Source: Candidatus Omnitrophota bacterium
GTDB taxonomy: Bacteria > Omnitrophota > Koll11 > VGKN01
DNA: 9,872 nt
Direction of reading: 5' to 3'
Assembly: GCA_016867055.1 (NCBI GenBank)
Contig: VGKN01000035.1
Coordinates: 1 to 9,872 of the forward strand
Shown: piece after piece, positions 1 through 6,071 of the stretch
Layout of the letters: each line of letters opens with the position of its first letter
How positions within the stretch are numbered: the first letter of the stretch is position 1
The notes under the pieces: generated by a model
The model's database searches: none
What the model was told of the DNA's origin: nothing
The model's input: the letters and a program-made list of their open reading frames with translations, nothing else
Position numbers and translations under genes: made by a program

Positions 1-85
1 CATTTTAATAATAGATAAAGTTTTTAAGGTTATTTTAAATAATTAAATTGTAAATGTCAACAAAGTACCCCTTCCAATTAAACAC

Positions 86-114
86 TTGACATATATAAAA
101 TTATGGTGTATTAA
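86..114 (+). promoter_or_regulatory. Putative sigma70 promoter, probably the original promoter of the DUF4912-GH57 operon
   Basis: A perfect -35 hexamer TTGACA (86-91) is followed after exactly 17 bases by TATTAA (109-114, 4 of 6 matches to TATAAT). Transcription would start near 121 and run rightwards. The IS target site begins only 13-20 bases downstream, at 134. Removing the IS and one copy of the duplication would leave a leader of about 85 nt before the ATG at 1638, a normal distance. I therefore infer that this promoter originally drove the DUF4912-GH57 genes and is now separated from them by the insertion. The rest of 1-133 is AT-rich and I see no gene in it. Confidence 0.5.
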
Positions 115-133
115 TATTACCCTACTTTATTAA

Positions 134-141
134 GTAAGTCT
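134..141 (+). repeat. Left copy of 8-bp target site duplication (GTAAGTCT)
   Basis: GTAAGTCT lies directly outside the left inverted repeat and is repeated exactly at 1566-1573, directly outside the right inverted repeat. A perfect duplication flanking perfect ends is the signature of a single, relatively recent insertion event. Confidence 0.9.
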
Positions 142-157
142 AGTACTTTGTTAAAAA
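142..157 (+). repeat. Left terminal inverted repeat of the IS
   Basis: Sixteen bases, agtactttgttaaaaa, perfectly inverted with respect to 1550-1565. The transposase stop codon (TAA on the minus strand, 151-153) is embedded in it, so coding sequence and transposase binding site overlap at this end. Confidence 0.92.
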
Positions 158-1380
158 TCGCCTAATGGGGTTAAAGCTATATTTGTATTGTTCTTTCTCA
201 ATGCCTGATAGGAAGAAAAAAGGATTAATTTCAAGAGCGCCTGTTTGCACTCGTTGATAGTCTTGCCTTTGAGACTGGAGGAAATAGAGCGATAGAGATA
301 GCCGTTCTGCCTAATCCAGTAGATAAGTGTCCAGGCTAAGATAACCAGCATCCAATAACGCATAATCTTAAGCTTGTGGCGCACTTGGTAGTGGTCAAAA
401 TAGAGGCTATCCTTTAATTCCCTGAACAACCGCTCAATCTTCCACCGCTCAAAGTAAGTTAAGGTTGCCTTTTTCTCTGAGAGAGTAAGGTCATTGCTGA
501 TGATGCTACGGATTTCCCCTGAGGCATTGTTGAAAACCACAAAGACCTTAACTGGAAAATCAGCGCTCTTGAGCCTGGATGTGAAGGAGTACACGCTTAA
601 GAGGTCGCCTCTATGCCTAAAAGATTTTACCTTATGCCAGAAATGTTTTTTGATGAGCGTAGCCAGCTCATCCTGCGGCATAAAGTAACTCTTCTTAGCC
701 TCAGGATTACGGAAGTAGACTTTGCGGTTAGACTTGACTTCACAGATAAAAAAGAGTTCTCTCTCATAGATAAAAGATAATACATCACTTGCTGAATACC
801 AGGTGTCAAATAGACAATAGCTAAAGGGAATTCTTTTATTTACCGCATCCTCAATGAGTTCTTTGGCAAGCTCGAGTTTGGATTTAAAGTCAGGGTCATT
901 TTTGCCCAGGATAAATTCGTCCTGCGTCCTGTAGAATTTAAGTTCTAATGGTATATAGCGGTCGTTAACGCTAAAGCAGCTGGCTACGGCCACATTGCAG
1001 ACAGCCTCTTCTCCTAAGACAGGGCAATGTTGATATTTAGCCCCTTCTGTTTTTTGGGCATACGGTTTTAAGACACCCGTATCATCAATGATAAGTAGTC
1101 CGTCTTTGGAAAAGCCGGTCGTTCTTTGACCCCTAAGTAACTCAAGGCGTTTCTCATTAAGCGCAAGGTAACTCCATTTGGAATCAGCGAGGAAATATTG
1201 AAGTTTTTCATAATCCACCTGGAGTGCCTGAGCAAGTGAGGAGATATTAAGGCGTTTATACTCATTGATGAGAGCGTAGAGTAATGCAGTAAAGACAGCA
1301 AACTGTTTCTTTGAAAAAGAGTTTTTGAAATATTCACAGAACTTATTTATAATACTTACATTTGCGTAAAATCTGCTCAT
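151..1380 (-). CDS. IS4-type DDE transposase, full length
   Basis: The 409-residue protein would catalyse cut-and-paste or copy movement of the surrounding element by binding its inverted repeats. An N-terminal helical region (about 1-85) precedes an RNase-H-like catalytic core. Visible catalytic signatures are D99/D100 in a DDTG motif, D192 in FDTWY, and E316 in the IS4 signature Y309-x2-R312-x3-E316-x6-K323. A beta-strand-rich insertion lies between the second D and the E, as is usual for IS4. No stop or frameshift interrupts the gene. The start at 1380 is supported by a strong AAGGAGG (complement of 1388-1394) seven bases upstream. Translation is probably damped by a hairpin covering that site. 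The gene is convergent-neutral to its neighbours, being the only minus-strand gene here. The exact subgroup (IS4 versus IS701-like) is less certain than the transposase call itself. Confidence 0.93.
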   Translation of the reverse strand: MSRFYANVSIINKFCEYFKNSFSKKQFAVFTALLYALINEYKRLNISSLAQALQVDYEKLQYFLADSKWSYLALNEKRLELLRGQRTTGFSKDGLLIIDDTGVLKPYAQKTEGAKYQHCPVLGEEAVCNVAVASCFSVNDRYIPLELKFYRTQDEFILGKNDPDFKSKLELAKELIEDAVNKRIPFSYCLFDTWYSASDVLSFIYERELFFICEVKSNRKVYFRNPEAKKSYFMPQDELATLIKKHFWHKVKSFRHRGDLLSVYSFTSRLKSADFPVKVFVVFNNASGEIRSIISNDLTLSEKKATLTYFERWKIERLFRELKDSLYFDHYQVRHKLKIMRYWMLVILAWTLIYWIRQNGYLYRSISSSLKGKTINECKQALLKLILFSSYQALRKNNTNIALTPLGDF

Positions 1381-1387
1381 CCCTCAG

Positions 1388-1434
1388 CCTCCTTGTAGAG
1401 ATTTTATTTGTCTACAAGACTATATTCTACAAGG
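1388..1434 (-). promoter_or_regulatory. Transposase ribosome binding site inside alternative hairpins
   Basis: Reading the transposase strand, the order is CCTTGTAGA (complement of 1426-1434), CTTGTAGA (1411-1418), then TCTACAAGG (1391-1399), whose last four bases are the first four of the Shine-Dalgarno AAGGAGG (1388-1394). Either upstream copy can pair perfectly with the segment overlapping the ribosome binding site: 9 bp with the distal copy, 8 bp with the proximal copy across an 11-nt loop (1400-1410). Such a fold would hide the site. The repeats are seen directly; the regulatory role is inferred by analogy with IS10 and IS50 type read-through protection. Confidence 0.6.
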
Positions 1435-1453
1435 AATTAGAGAGATTACGCAA
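1424..1453 (-). promoter_or_regulatory. Putative transposase promoter
   Basis: On the minus strand TTGCGT (1453-1448) and TAGAAT (1429-1424) are separated by 18 bases, matching the -35 and -10 consensus at 4 and 5 of 6 positions. Transcription would begin near 1417, inside the proximal CTTGTAGA repeat, so the element's own message would lack the distal repeat and part of the proximal one and would leave the ribosome binding site freer than a read-through transcript would. Confidence 0.4.
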
Positions 1454-1523
1454 GTGAAAAATTAACCTAAGGCATTGAAATTACGTAAGTTATGATTTTC
1501 TACAAGTTACATAAAGACAGTTT

Positions 1524-1552
1524 TTGAAAATAATCAGAAACAAAAATATTTT
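1524..1552 (+). promoter_or_regulatory. Possible outward promoter in the right end of the IS
   Basis: TTGAAA (1524-1529, 5 of 6 to TTGACA) and TATTTT (1547-1552, 4 of 6 to TATAAT) are separated by 17 bases and point out of the element towards the DUF4912 gene. The -10 hexamer overlaps the inner edge of the right inverted repeat. In such AT-rich sequence a chance match is quite possible. Confidence 0.35.
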
Positions 1553-1565
1553 TTAACAAAGTACT
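1550..1565 (+). repeat. Right terminal inverted repeat of the IS
   Basis: tttttaacaaagtact is the exact reverse complement of 142-157 and is followed immediately by the second copy of the 8-bp target duplication. Confidence 0.92.
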
Positions 1566-1573
1566 GTAAGTCT
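1566..1573 (+). repeat. Right copy of 8-bp target site duplication (GTAAGTCT)
   Basis: Identical to 134-141 and placed directly after the right inverted repeat of the insertion sequence. Confidence 0.9.
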
Positions 1574-1625
1574 TTAGGAATTTTAATAGATATAACTGTC
1601 TAAAAATAAAATGGTTATGTAAATG

Positions 1626-1630
1626 GGAGG
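1626..1630 (+). promoter_or_regulatory. Ribosome binding site that fixes the DUF4912 start
   Basis: GGAGG at 1626-1630 lies seven bases before the ATG at 1638. It overlaps the earlier in-frame ATG at 1623, so the downstream ATG is the better start. Confidence 0.75.
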
Positions 1631-1637
1631 GTTTAAG

Positions 1638-2720
1638 ATGGTAAGGAAAAAAAAGAATAAGGTAAAAAATGTAAAACGTAAAATTACCAAACTTGTTGAA
1701 AGTCTAAAAAAGAAAACCAAGGCAGTTATTAAAAAAAGGTCAAAGCCTTTGAAAGAAAAATCTGTTAAAAAAGTCAAAAAGGTATCTCTGCCAAAGCCTG
1801 TAATTGCAAAGATTAAATTTAAACCAGATGAGGAGATTAAAAGGGTTATTACTGAGGCAAAGATAGAAACACCTGTTAAAGAGATGCAATATTACCCAAA
1901 AGAACCCTTTCAGCCAGTATATGAGCCCAAACCCCAAGAGTTGCCTAAGGGATACAATGATAATAAAATAGTTGCCATGAGCCGTGACCCATGGTGGATA
2001 CACGTGTATTGGGAGATAACCAAGGAAAAATTGGATTTGGTCAGGCAGAATCTTGGGAATAAAATAGATAACTCAAGGTGTATCCTGAGAGTGTATGATG
2101 TTACTAGTATAAATTTTAATGGGCGAAATGCCAATAGTTTCTTTGATATAGATATTACCCTCGGGGCATCCAACTGGTATATAAACGTTAGCAGGTCCGA
2201 TAGGTTTTACTGTATTGACATTGGAATCTTAACGGCTGAGGGTGAGTTCATAATGCTTGCGCGCTCAAACGTAGTATCCACCCCGAGAGAAACGCCGAGC
2301 TGGATAACAGATGAGGAGTGGATGATATTGCCAAGTGATTTTGAAAAACTTTATGCCTTATCTGGAGGGTTAAAACTTGGCGCTAGCCCTGTTGGGTTAA
2401 AGAAACTGGCCAAGGAAAGACTTAAGATGCATCTTGCATCCGGAGCCATAAGCTCTCTGGCAAGCCCTGTAAGAAGACAGCTTCCAAGGGAAAGAGGCTT
2501 CTGGCTTTCGGTAAATACTGAATTGATAGTCTATGGAGCCACAGAGCCAGATGCTAAGGTCATAGTTAGAAATAGACCGATAAAACTTAACAAGGATGGC
2601 TCATTTTCCCTTAGATTTGCCCTTCCTGAAGGAAGGCAGGCCATTCCTGTAAAGGCAACTTCCAATGATGAGAAAGATTCAAGAACTATAACCCCTGTGG
2701 TTTCCAAACATACCGAATAA
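1638..2720 (+). CDS. DUF4912 domain protein with lysine-rich N-terminus
   Basis: A 360-residue protein of unknown biochemical function. Residues 1-70 are extremely lysine-rich (strings such as RKKKNK and KKKTK) and look disordered, like a histone H1 tail. A proline-rich linker follows to about 100. Residues about 110-265 match what I know of DUF4912: the DPWWIHVYWEI opening, ILRVYDVT, a Trp/Tyr-rich beta-strand region, and a closing TPSWITDEEW. The last 75 or so residues look like a small beta-sandwich of Ig or carbohydrate-associated type. No signal peptide or membrane segment is present, so it is probably cytoplasmic. The start is set by GGAGG seven bases upstream, not the ATG at 1623. It lies 21 bp before the GH57 gene, and families of this kind recur beside DUF1957-type GH57 enzymes, suggesting a carbohydrate-binding or scaffold partner. 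The family call is firm, the role is inference. Confidence 0.85.
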   Translation: MVRKKKNKVKNVKRKITKLVESLKKKTKAVIKKRSKPLKEKSVKKVKKVSLPKPVIAKIKFKPDEEIKRVITEAKIETPVKEMQYYPKEPFQPVYEPKPQELPKGYNDNKIVAMSRDPWWIHVYWEITKEKLDLVRQNLGNKIDNSRCILRVYDVTSINFNGRNANSFFDIDITLGASNWYINVSRSDRFYCIDIGILTAEGEFIMLARSNVVSTPRETPSWITDEEWMILPSDFEKLYALSGGLKLGASPVGLKKLAKERLKMHLASGAISSLASPVRRQLPRERGFWLSVNTELIVYGATEPDAKVIVRNRPIKLNKDGSFSLRFALPEGRQAIPVKATSNDEKDSRTITPVVSKHTE

Positions 2721-2741
2721 GCCTTTCTTTTGACCTTAGCG

Positions 2742-4322
2742 ATGTTAAAAGGATATCTCTGTTTAGTTCTGCATTCGCACCTTCCATATGTTCGGCATCC
2801 TGAGCATGAGGATTTTTTAGAAGAAGATTGGCTTTACGAGGCTATCACCGAGACCTATATCCCGCTTATAAAAGTCTTCAATAAATTAACTGAGGACAAG
2901 GTTGATTTTAGAATAACAATGTCCCTAAGCCCCACCCTTATCAGTATGCTTCAAGATGAGTTGCTTCAGTCAAGATACATAAGACATATAGAAAAACTTA
3001 TTGAACTTGCCGACAAAGAGGTTTATAGAACCACTTTTTTATCCGAGTTTCATACCCTTGCGCTTATGTATCATAAACGTTTCATAGATGCCCGTAGAAT
3101 CTTTGTGGATGTATACAAGAAGGATTTGATAAATGCATTTAGAAATCTGCAGGACGCCGGCAGGCTTGAGATAATAACCTGTGGTGCAACGCACGGATAT
3201 CTGCCGCTTATGGAGGTAACCAGACCCTCTGCGAGGGCTCAAGTATTTGTTGCTGCGGAACATTATAAGAGGGTATTTGGAAGAAGCCCCAAAGGGATAT
3301 GGCTTCCTGAATGTGGATACAATCCATCTGACGATGAGATATTAAGAGAGGCAAGGATAAGGTATTTCTTTACAGATGCCCATGGCATACTTCATGGCTC
3401 TCCACGGCCGAAATATGGGGTATATGCCCCTATATATTGTAAGAGCGGAGTGGCTGCATTTGGAAGGGACCTCGAGTCTTCAAAACAGGTATGGTCTGCC
3501 GAGGAGGGTTATCCGGGAGATTACTATTATAGAGAATTCTATAGAGATATAGGTTTTGATTTGGAATATGAATATGTAAAGCCATATATACATAAAGACG
3601 GGATAAGAATAAACACAGGCATAAAATATTACAGAATTACAGGTGATACAGATTGCAAAGAACCTTATATACCTACGAGAGCGCAAGAAAAAGCAGCAGA
3701 GCATGCAGGTAATTTTATGTTTAATCGGGAAAAGCAGGCGGAATTTCTATTTGATTTTATGCATAAAAGGCCAATAATTGTAGCGCCCTATGATGCAGAA
3801 CTGTTTGGTCACTGGTGGTATGAGGGACCCCAGTGGCTTGATTTTTTAATCAGAAAGATTGCCTATGATCAGAAGGCAATTAGGTTAATAACCGCCTCTG
3901 AATATCTCGAGCAATATCCCAAAAACCAGGTTATTACACCTTCAATGTCAAGTTGGGGCTGGAAGGGTTATAATGAGGTATGGCTTGAAGGTTCAAATGA
4001 TTGGATTTACAGGCATCTTCATAAAGCCTCGGAGAAGATGACAGAGCTTGTAAATCTATACCCAGACTCCAACGGCCTAATAAGAAGGGCTTTAAATCAG
4101 GCATTGAGGGAGCTCTTGCTTGCACAGAGTAGCGACTGGGCGTTTATTATGAAGACAAAAACTGTGGTTGGTTATGCTGTAAGGCGGACGAAAGACCATA
4201 TGTTGAGATTTACAAGGCTATATGATGGGATAAAATCAAATAGTATTGACGAGGCATTTTTAAGCGATATTGAATACAAAGACAACATCTTTCCGGATAT
4301 AGATTATAGGGTACACAAATAA
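2742..4322 (+). CDS. Family-57 glycoside hydrolase, 1,4-alpha-glucan branching-enzyme type (DUF1957 tail)
   Basis: A 526-residue cytoplasmic enzyme expected to cut alpha-1,4-glucan chains and reattach them as alpha-1,6 branches during storage-glucan synthesis. The N-terminal half is a GH57 (beta/alpha)7 barrel: HSHLPYV near residues 11-17, SEFHTLA near 101-107, WLPECGY holding the probable nucleophile E190, and PYDAELFGHWW holding the probable acid/base D351. Their spacing matches archaeal and thermophile GH57 branching enzymes. The C-terminal helical part (about 390-526) contains the Trp-rich WGWKGYNEVW segment and the AQSSDWAF motif typical of the DUF1957 region. ATG at 2742 places the protein start just before the first conserved motif; an in-frame TTG at 2730 would add four residues, and neither has a clear ribosome binding site. 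It follows the DUF4912 gene by 21 bp and is probably co-transcribed. Branching enzyme versus another GH57 glucanotransferase cannot be separated by eye. Confidence 0.88.
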   Translation: MLKGYLCLVLHSHLPYVRHPEHEDFLEEDWLYEAITETYIPLIKVFNKLTEDKVDFRITMSLSPTLISMLQDELLQSRYIRHIEKLIELADKEVYRTTFLSEFHTLALMYHKRFIDARRIFVDVYKKDLINAFRNLQDAGRLEIITCGATHGYLPLMEVTRPSARAQVFVAAEHYKRVFGRSPKGIWLPECGYNPSDDEILREARIRYFFTDAHGILHGSPRPKYGVYAPIYCKSGVAAFGRDLESSKQVWSAEEGYPGDYYYREFYRDIGFDLEYEYVKPYIHKDGIRINTGIKYYRITGDTDCKEPYIPTRAQEKAAEHAGNFMFNREKQAEFLFDFMHKRPIIVAPYDAELFGHWWYEGPQWLDFLIRKIAYDQKAIRLITASEYLEQYPKNQVITPSMSSWGWKGYNEVWLEGSNDWIYRHLHKASEKMTELVNLYPDSNGLIRRALNQALRELLLAQSSDWAFIMKTKTVVGYAVRRTKDHMLRFTRLYDGIKSNSIDEAFLSDIEYKDNIFPDIDYRVHK

Positions 4323-4329
4323 TTGAAGG

Positions 4330-4495
4330 GTGTGCATAATTCAATCTTGTTTATCGTCCAAGGGTTAGGGTAACGATACCTGTTTCGTTAGGCGTCTTAG
4401 GTTACGTTTTAAGTCTTATTAGCCGAACAACGTATCCGTCAGACGATACGGGCCTCCTTACCATAAACCGAGAGACTTAACCTGATTATGCACAC
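4330..4495. repeat. 166-bp palindromic block: structured RNA or MITE-like element
   Basis: A perfect 11-bp inverted repeat (gtgtgcataat 4330-4340, attatgcacac 4485-4495) closes the block. Inside are three further perfect stems, all compatible with one fold: TAACGA/TCGTTA (4371-4376 with 4385-4390, 8-nt loop), TTAAGTCT/AGACTTAA (4409-4416 with 4473-4480), and CGTATC/GATACG (4431-4436 with 4445-4450, 8-nt loop). A competing pairing, GTTTAT with ATAAAC (4349-4354 with 4463-4468), would exclude the second stem. I see no uninterrupted coding frame worth calling, no U-run making a simple terminator, and no clear target duplication. It fills most of the gap between the GH57 gene and uppS. I do not recognise a known RNA family; mobile palindromic element and cis-acting RNA are both open. 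Confidence 0.6.
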
Positions 4496-4514
4496 TGCTC
4501 AAATAATTTATAAT
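4486..4514 (+). promoter_or_regulatory. Possible promoter of the uppS operon
   Basis: A perfect TATAAT (4509-4514) lies 30 bases before the uppS ATG, giving a start near 4521 and a leader of only about 24 nt. The -35 position 17 bases upstream (TTATGC, 4486-4491) is poor and falls in the right arm of the palindromic block, so any regulation by that block could act here. Confidence 0.4.
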
Positions 4515-4544
4515 AAGTACGTTAAAATTATTTTTATTATTAGC

Positions 4545-5258
4545 ATGCTAGACAAGAATAATATTCCTAAGCATATAGCAATAATAATGGATGGGAATGG
4601 CAGGTGGGCAAAGAAACAGGGCTTGCCGCGTATTAGAGGTCACAGGGCTGGTATAGAGCGGGTTAAGGAAATAGTAAAAGCCTGCATAGGACTAAATATA
4701 AGGATTCTTACGCTATATGCCTTTTCAGTTGAGAACTGGAAGAGACCAAGGATAGAGATTAATATGCTTATGCGCTTACTTGAAGAATTTTTAAGGAAGG
4801 AAACCGATAACCTGATAAAGAATGATATTAGACTTAGAATAATAGGAAGGATTAACGAACTTCCGGAAAGGATATCTCAAAAACTCAAAGAAATTGAACT
4901 TACGACACAAGACAATAAGACGCTTATGTTAAATTTGGCTTTGAATTATGGCGGTAGATTTGAGATTGTAGATGCAGTAAAAACCATTATAGATGAAGTC
5001 TTAAAAAATAAATTGAAACCCGAGGAGATAGATGAAGGAGTTTTTGAAGGTTATCTTTATACGTCAGGTATACCTGACCCTGACCTTCTGATAAGAACCT
5101 CTGGAGAGATACGAATCAGCAATTTTCTATTATGGCAGATATCCTATTCGGAAATTTATATTACAAAAAAATACTGGCCTGATTTTAAAAAAAGAGATTT
5201 AGAAAAGGCTATATATGAATATCAAAAGAGGGAAAGGCGTTTCGGGGGTATTAGATAA
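4545..5258 (+). CDS. uppS: Isoprenyl transferase (undecaprenyl diphosphate synthase)
   Basis: Cis-prenyltransferase that extends farnesyl diphosphate with isopentenyl units to make the C55 lipid carrier used for peptidoglycan and O-antigen assembly; it works at the cytoplasmic face of the membrane. The 237-residue length is normal. Conserved blocks are present in order: HIAIIMDGNGRWA (Mg-binding D16), RGHRAG (31-36), LYAFSVENW (58-65 region), NLALNYGGR, and RTSGEIRISNFLLWQ (184-198) with the downstream SEIY/WPDF. I choose ATG 4545 because family members begin a few residues before the HIAIIMDGNGRW block; an in-frame ATG at 4488 would add 19 non-conserved residues and lies in the palindromic block. 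No Shine-Dalgarno is visible before 4545. The stop codon directly abuts the TTG start of cdsA. Confidence 0.96.
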   Translation: MLDKNNIPKHIAIIMDGNGRWAKKQGLPRIRGHRAGIERVKEIVKACIGLNIRILTLYAFSVENWKRPRIEINMLMRLLEEFLRKETDNLIKNDIRLRIIGRINELPERISQKLKEIELTTQDNKTLMLNLALNYGGRFEIVDAVKTIIDEVLKNKLKPEEIDEGVFEGYLYTSGIPDPDLLIRTSGEIRISNFLLWQISYSEIYITKKYWPDFKKRDLEKAIYEYQKRERRFGGIR

Positions 5259-6071
5259 TTGATAAAGAGATTTATTAGTTCAGTGATACTTATATCTATT
5301 GCGGTTATAACAATATTTTTCCTGCCTGATTGGGTATTTGTATTAGTTAGCACTCTAATAATAGGATTAGGTCTCTATGAATTTTTTAGTCTTGTCCAAA
5401 AGAAAGGTATTCCTATCTATAAACCCTTTGGGATTATAGTTGGCATATGTATACCTATTTCTATCTACTTTAGATTTGAACCCACAGAGAAGTGGGAATT
5501 GGCTTTTATGGTGGCTTTATGTCTTTTACTCTTTTTGTTACAGTTTATGAGAAGGAGTTCAATAGATGCGCTCTCTGCGGTATCAATAACGTTTTTTGGT
5601 ATATTGTATATAAGTTGGTTTTTTAGTTTTATTATTAAGATTAGGCTTATAACAGATATAACGTTGCCGGAGGGAAGTAAACTTGTAGGATTTTTACTTC
5701 TGGTTTCAAAGTTAGGTGATATAGGTGCCTATCTGATAGGTTCAAGATTTGGCAGGCATTTTCTTATACCAAGAATAAGCCCAAAGAAATCTATAGAAGG
5801 AGCTATGGGCGGATTCATATTCAGCCTAATAGGCTCACTTATTAGCAAGACCTTTTTGCCGTCTATGAGTTATTTTCATCTTATAACCCTTGGTATTCTG
5901 CTTGGTATATTGGCTCAGATTGGTGATTTGTCAGAGTCTTTGATAAAAAGAGACTGTAGTTCAAAGGATTCAAATACGATATTGCCCGGCCTTGGAGGAA
6001 TTCTGGATTTGATAGATAGTCTTCTTTTTACCACCCCAGTGTTTTATTTCTATATCAGGATGCTATTATGA
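5259..6071 (+). CDS. cdsA: Phosphatidate cytidylyltransferase (CDP-diglyceride synthase)
   Basis: Integral membrane enzyme making CDP-diacylglycerol from phosphatidate and CTP, the entry to phospholipid head-group synthesis. The 270 residues contain roughly seven or eight hydrophobic segments. The family signature is visible near the C-terminus (about 222-254): GDLSESLIKRD, SSKDS, PGLGG and DLIDS. The conserved K151-x2-D154 (KLGD) and SPKKSIEG (174-181) precede it. Two signature positions differ from the common PGHGG..DR form: Leu for His, and DL for DR; similar variants occur in several bacterial phyla, so I do not take this as loss of function. Start is TTG at 5259, immediately after the uppS stop, giving a good N-terminal membrane segment; translation is probably coupled. 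The end overlaps the dxr start by four bases (ATGA). Confidence 0.94.
   Translation: MIKRFISSVILISIAVITIFFLPDWVFVLVSTLIIGLGLYEFFSLVQKKGIPIYKPFGIIVGICIPISIYFRFEPTEKWELAFMVALCLLLFLLQFMRRSSIDALSAVSITFFGILYISWFFSFIIKIRLITDITLPEGSKLVGFLLLVSKLGDIGAYLIGSRFGRHFLIPRISPKKSIEGAMGGFIFSLIGSLISKTFLPSMSYFHLITLGILLGILAQIGDLSESLIKRDCSSKDSNTILPGLGGILDLIDSLLFTTPVFYFYIRMLL

Larger units (their letters stand above)
142..1565 (-). mobile_element. Complete IS4-type insertion sequence, 1424 bp
   Basis: The boundaries are set by a perfect 16-bp terminal inverted repeat (agtactttgttaaaaa at 142-157, its reverse complement at 1550-1565) and a flanking perfect 8-bp direct repeat. One transposase gene fills almost all of it, and its stop codon lies inside the left inverted repeat. 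About 170 bp of non-coding leader separates the transposase start from the right end and holds repeated octamers and a likely promoter. The Y-R-E-K signature of the transposase points to the IS4 superfamily. The DDTG and FDTWY motifs also resemble the related IS701 group, but the 8-bp duplication is longer than the 4 bp usual for IS701, so I prefer IS4-like. All parts needed for mobility look intact, so the element may be active. Confidence 0.93.

Noticed and set aside
59..68. AACAAAGTAC, ten bases identical to part of the IS right end, suggesting a second IS remnant
   Set aside because: The match ends after ten bases, the upstream AT-rich sequence does not resemble the rest of the IS end, and no transposase fragment or duplication accompanies it; chance is the simpler reading.
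494..1337. Short open frames on both strands inside the transposase region (494-688, 627-809, 1068-1337)
   Set aside because: They overlap an intact, well-conserved transposase in other frames, have no family features and no ribosome binding sites, and are shadows of it.
4323..4345. Small ATTGAA/TTCAAT hairpin just after the GH57 stop
   Set aside because: Six base pairs with a 12-nt loop in AT-rich sequence, and it competes with the perfect 11-bp closing stem; not convincing alone.
4431..4460. Rho-independent terminator after the GH57 gene
   Set aside because: The CGTATC/GATACG hairpin is followed by ggcctcctt, not a U-rich run, on the + strand, and no U-run follows it on the minus strand either.
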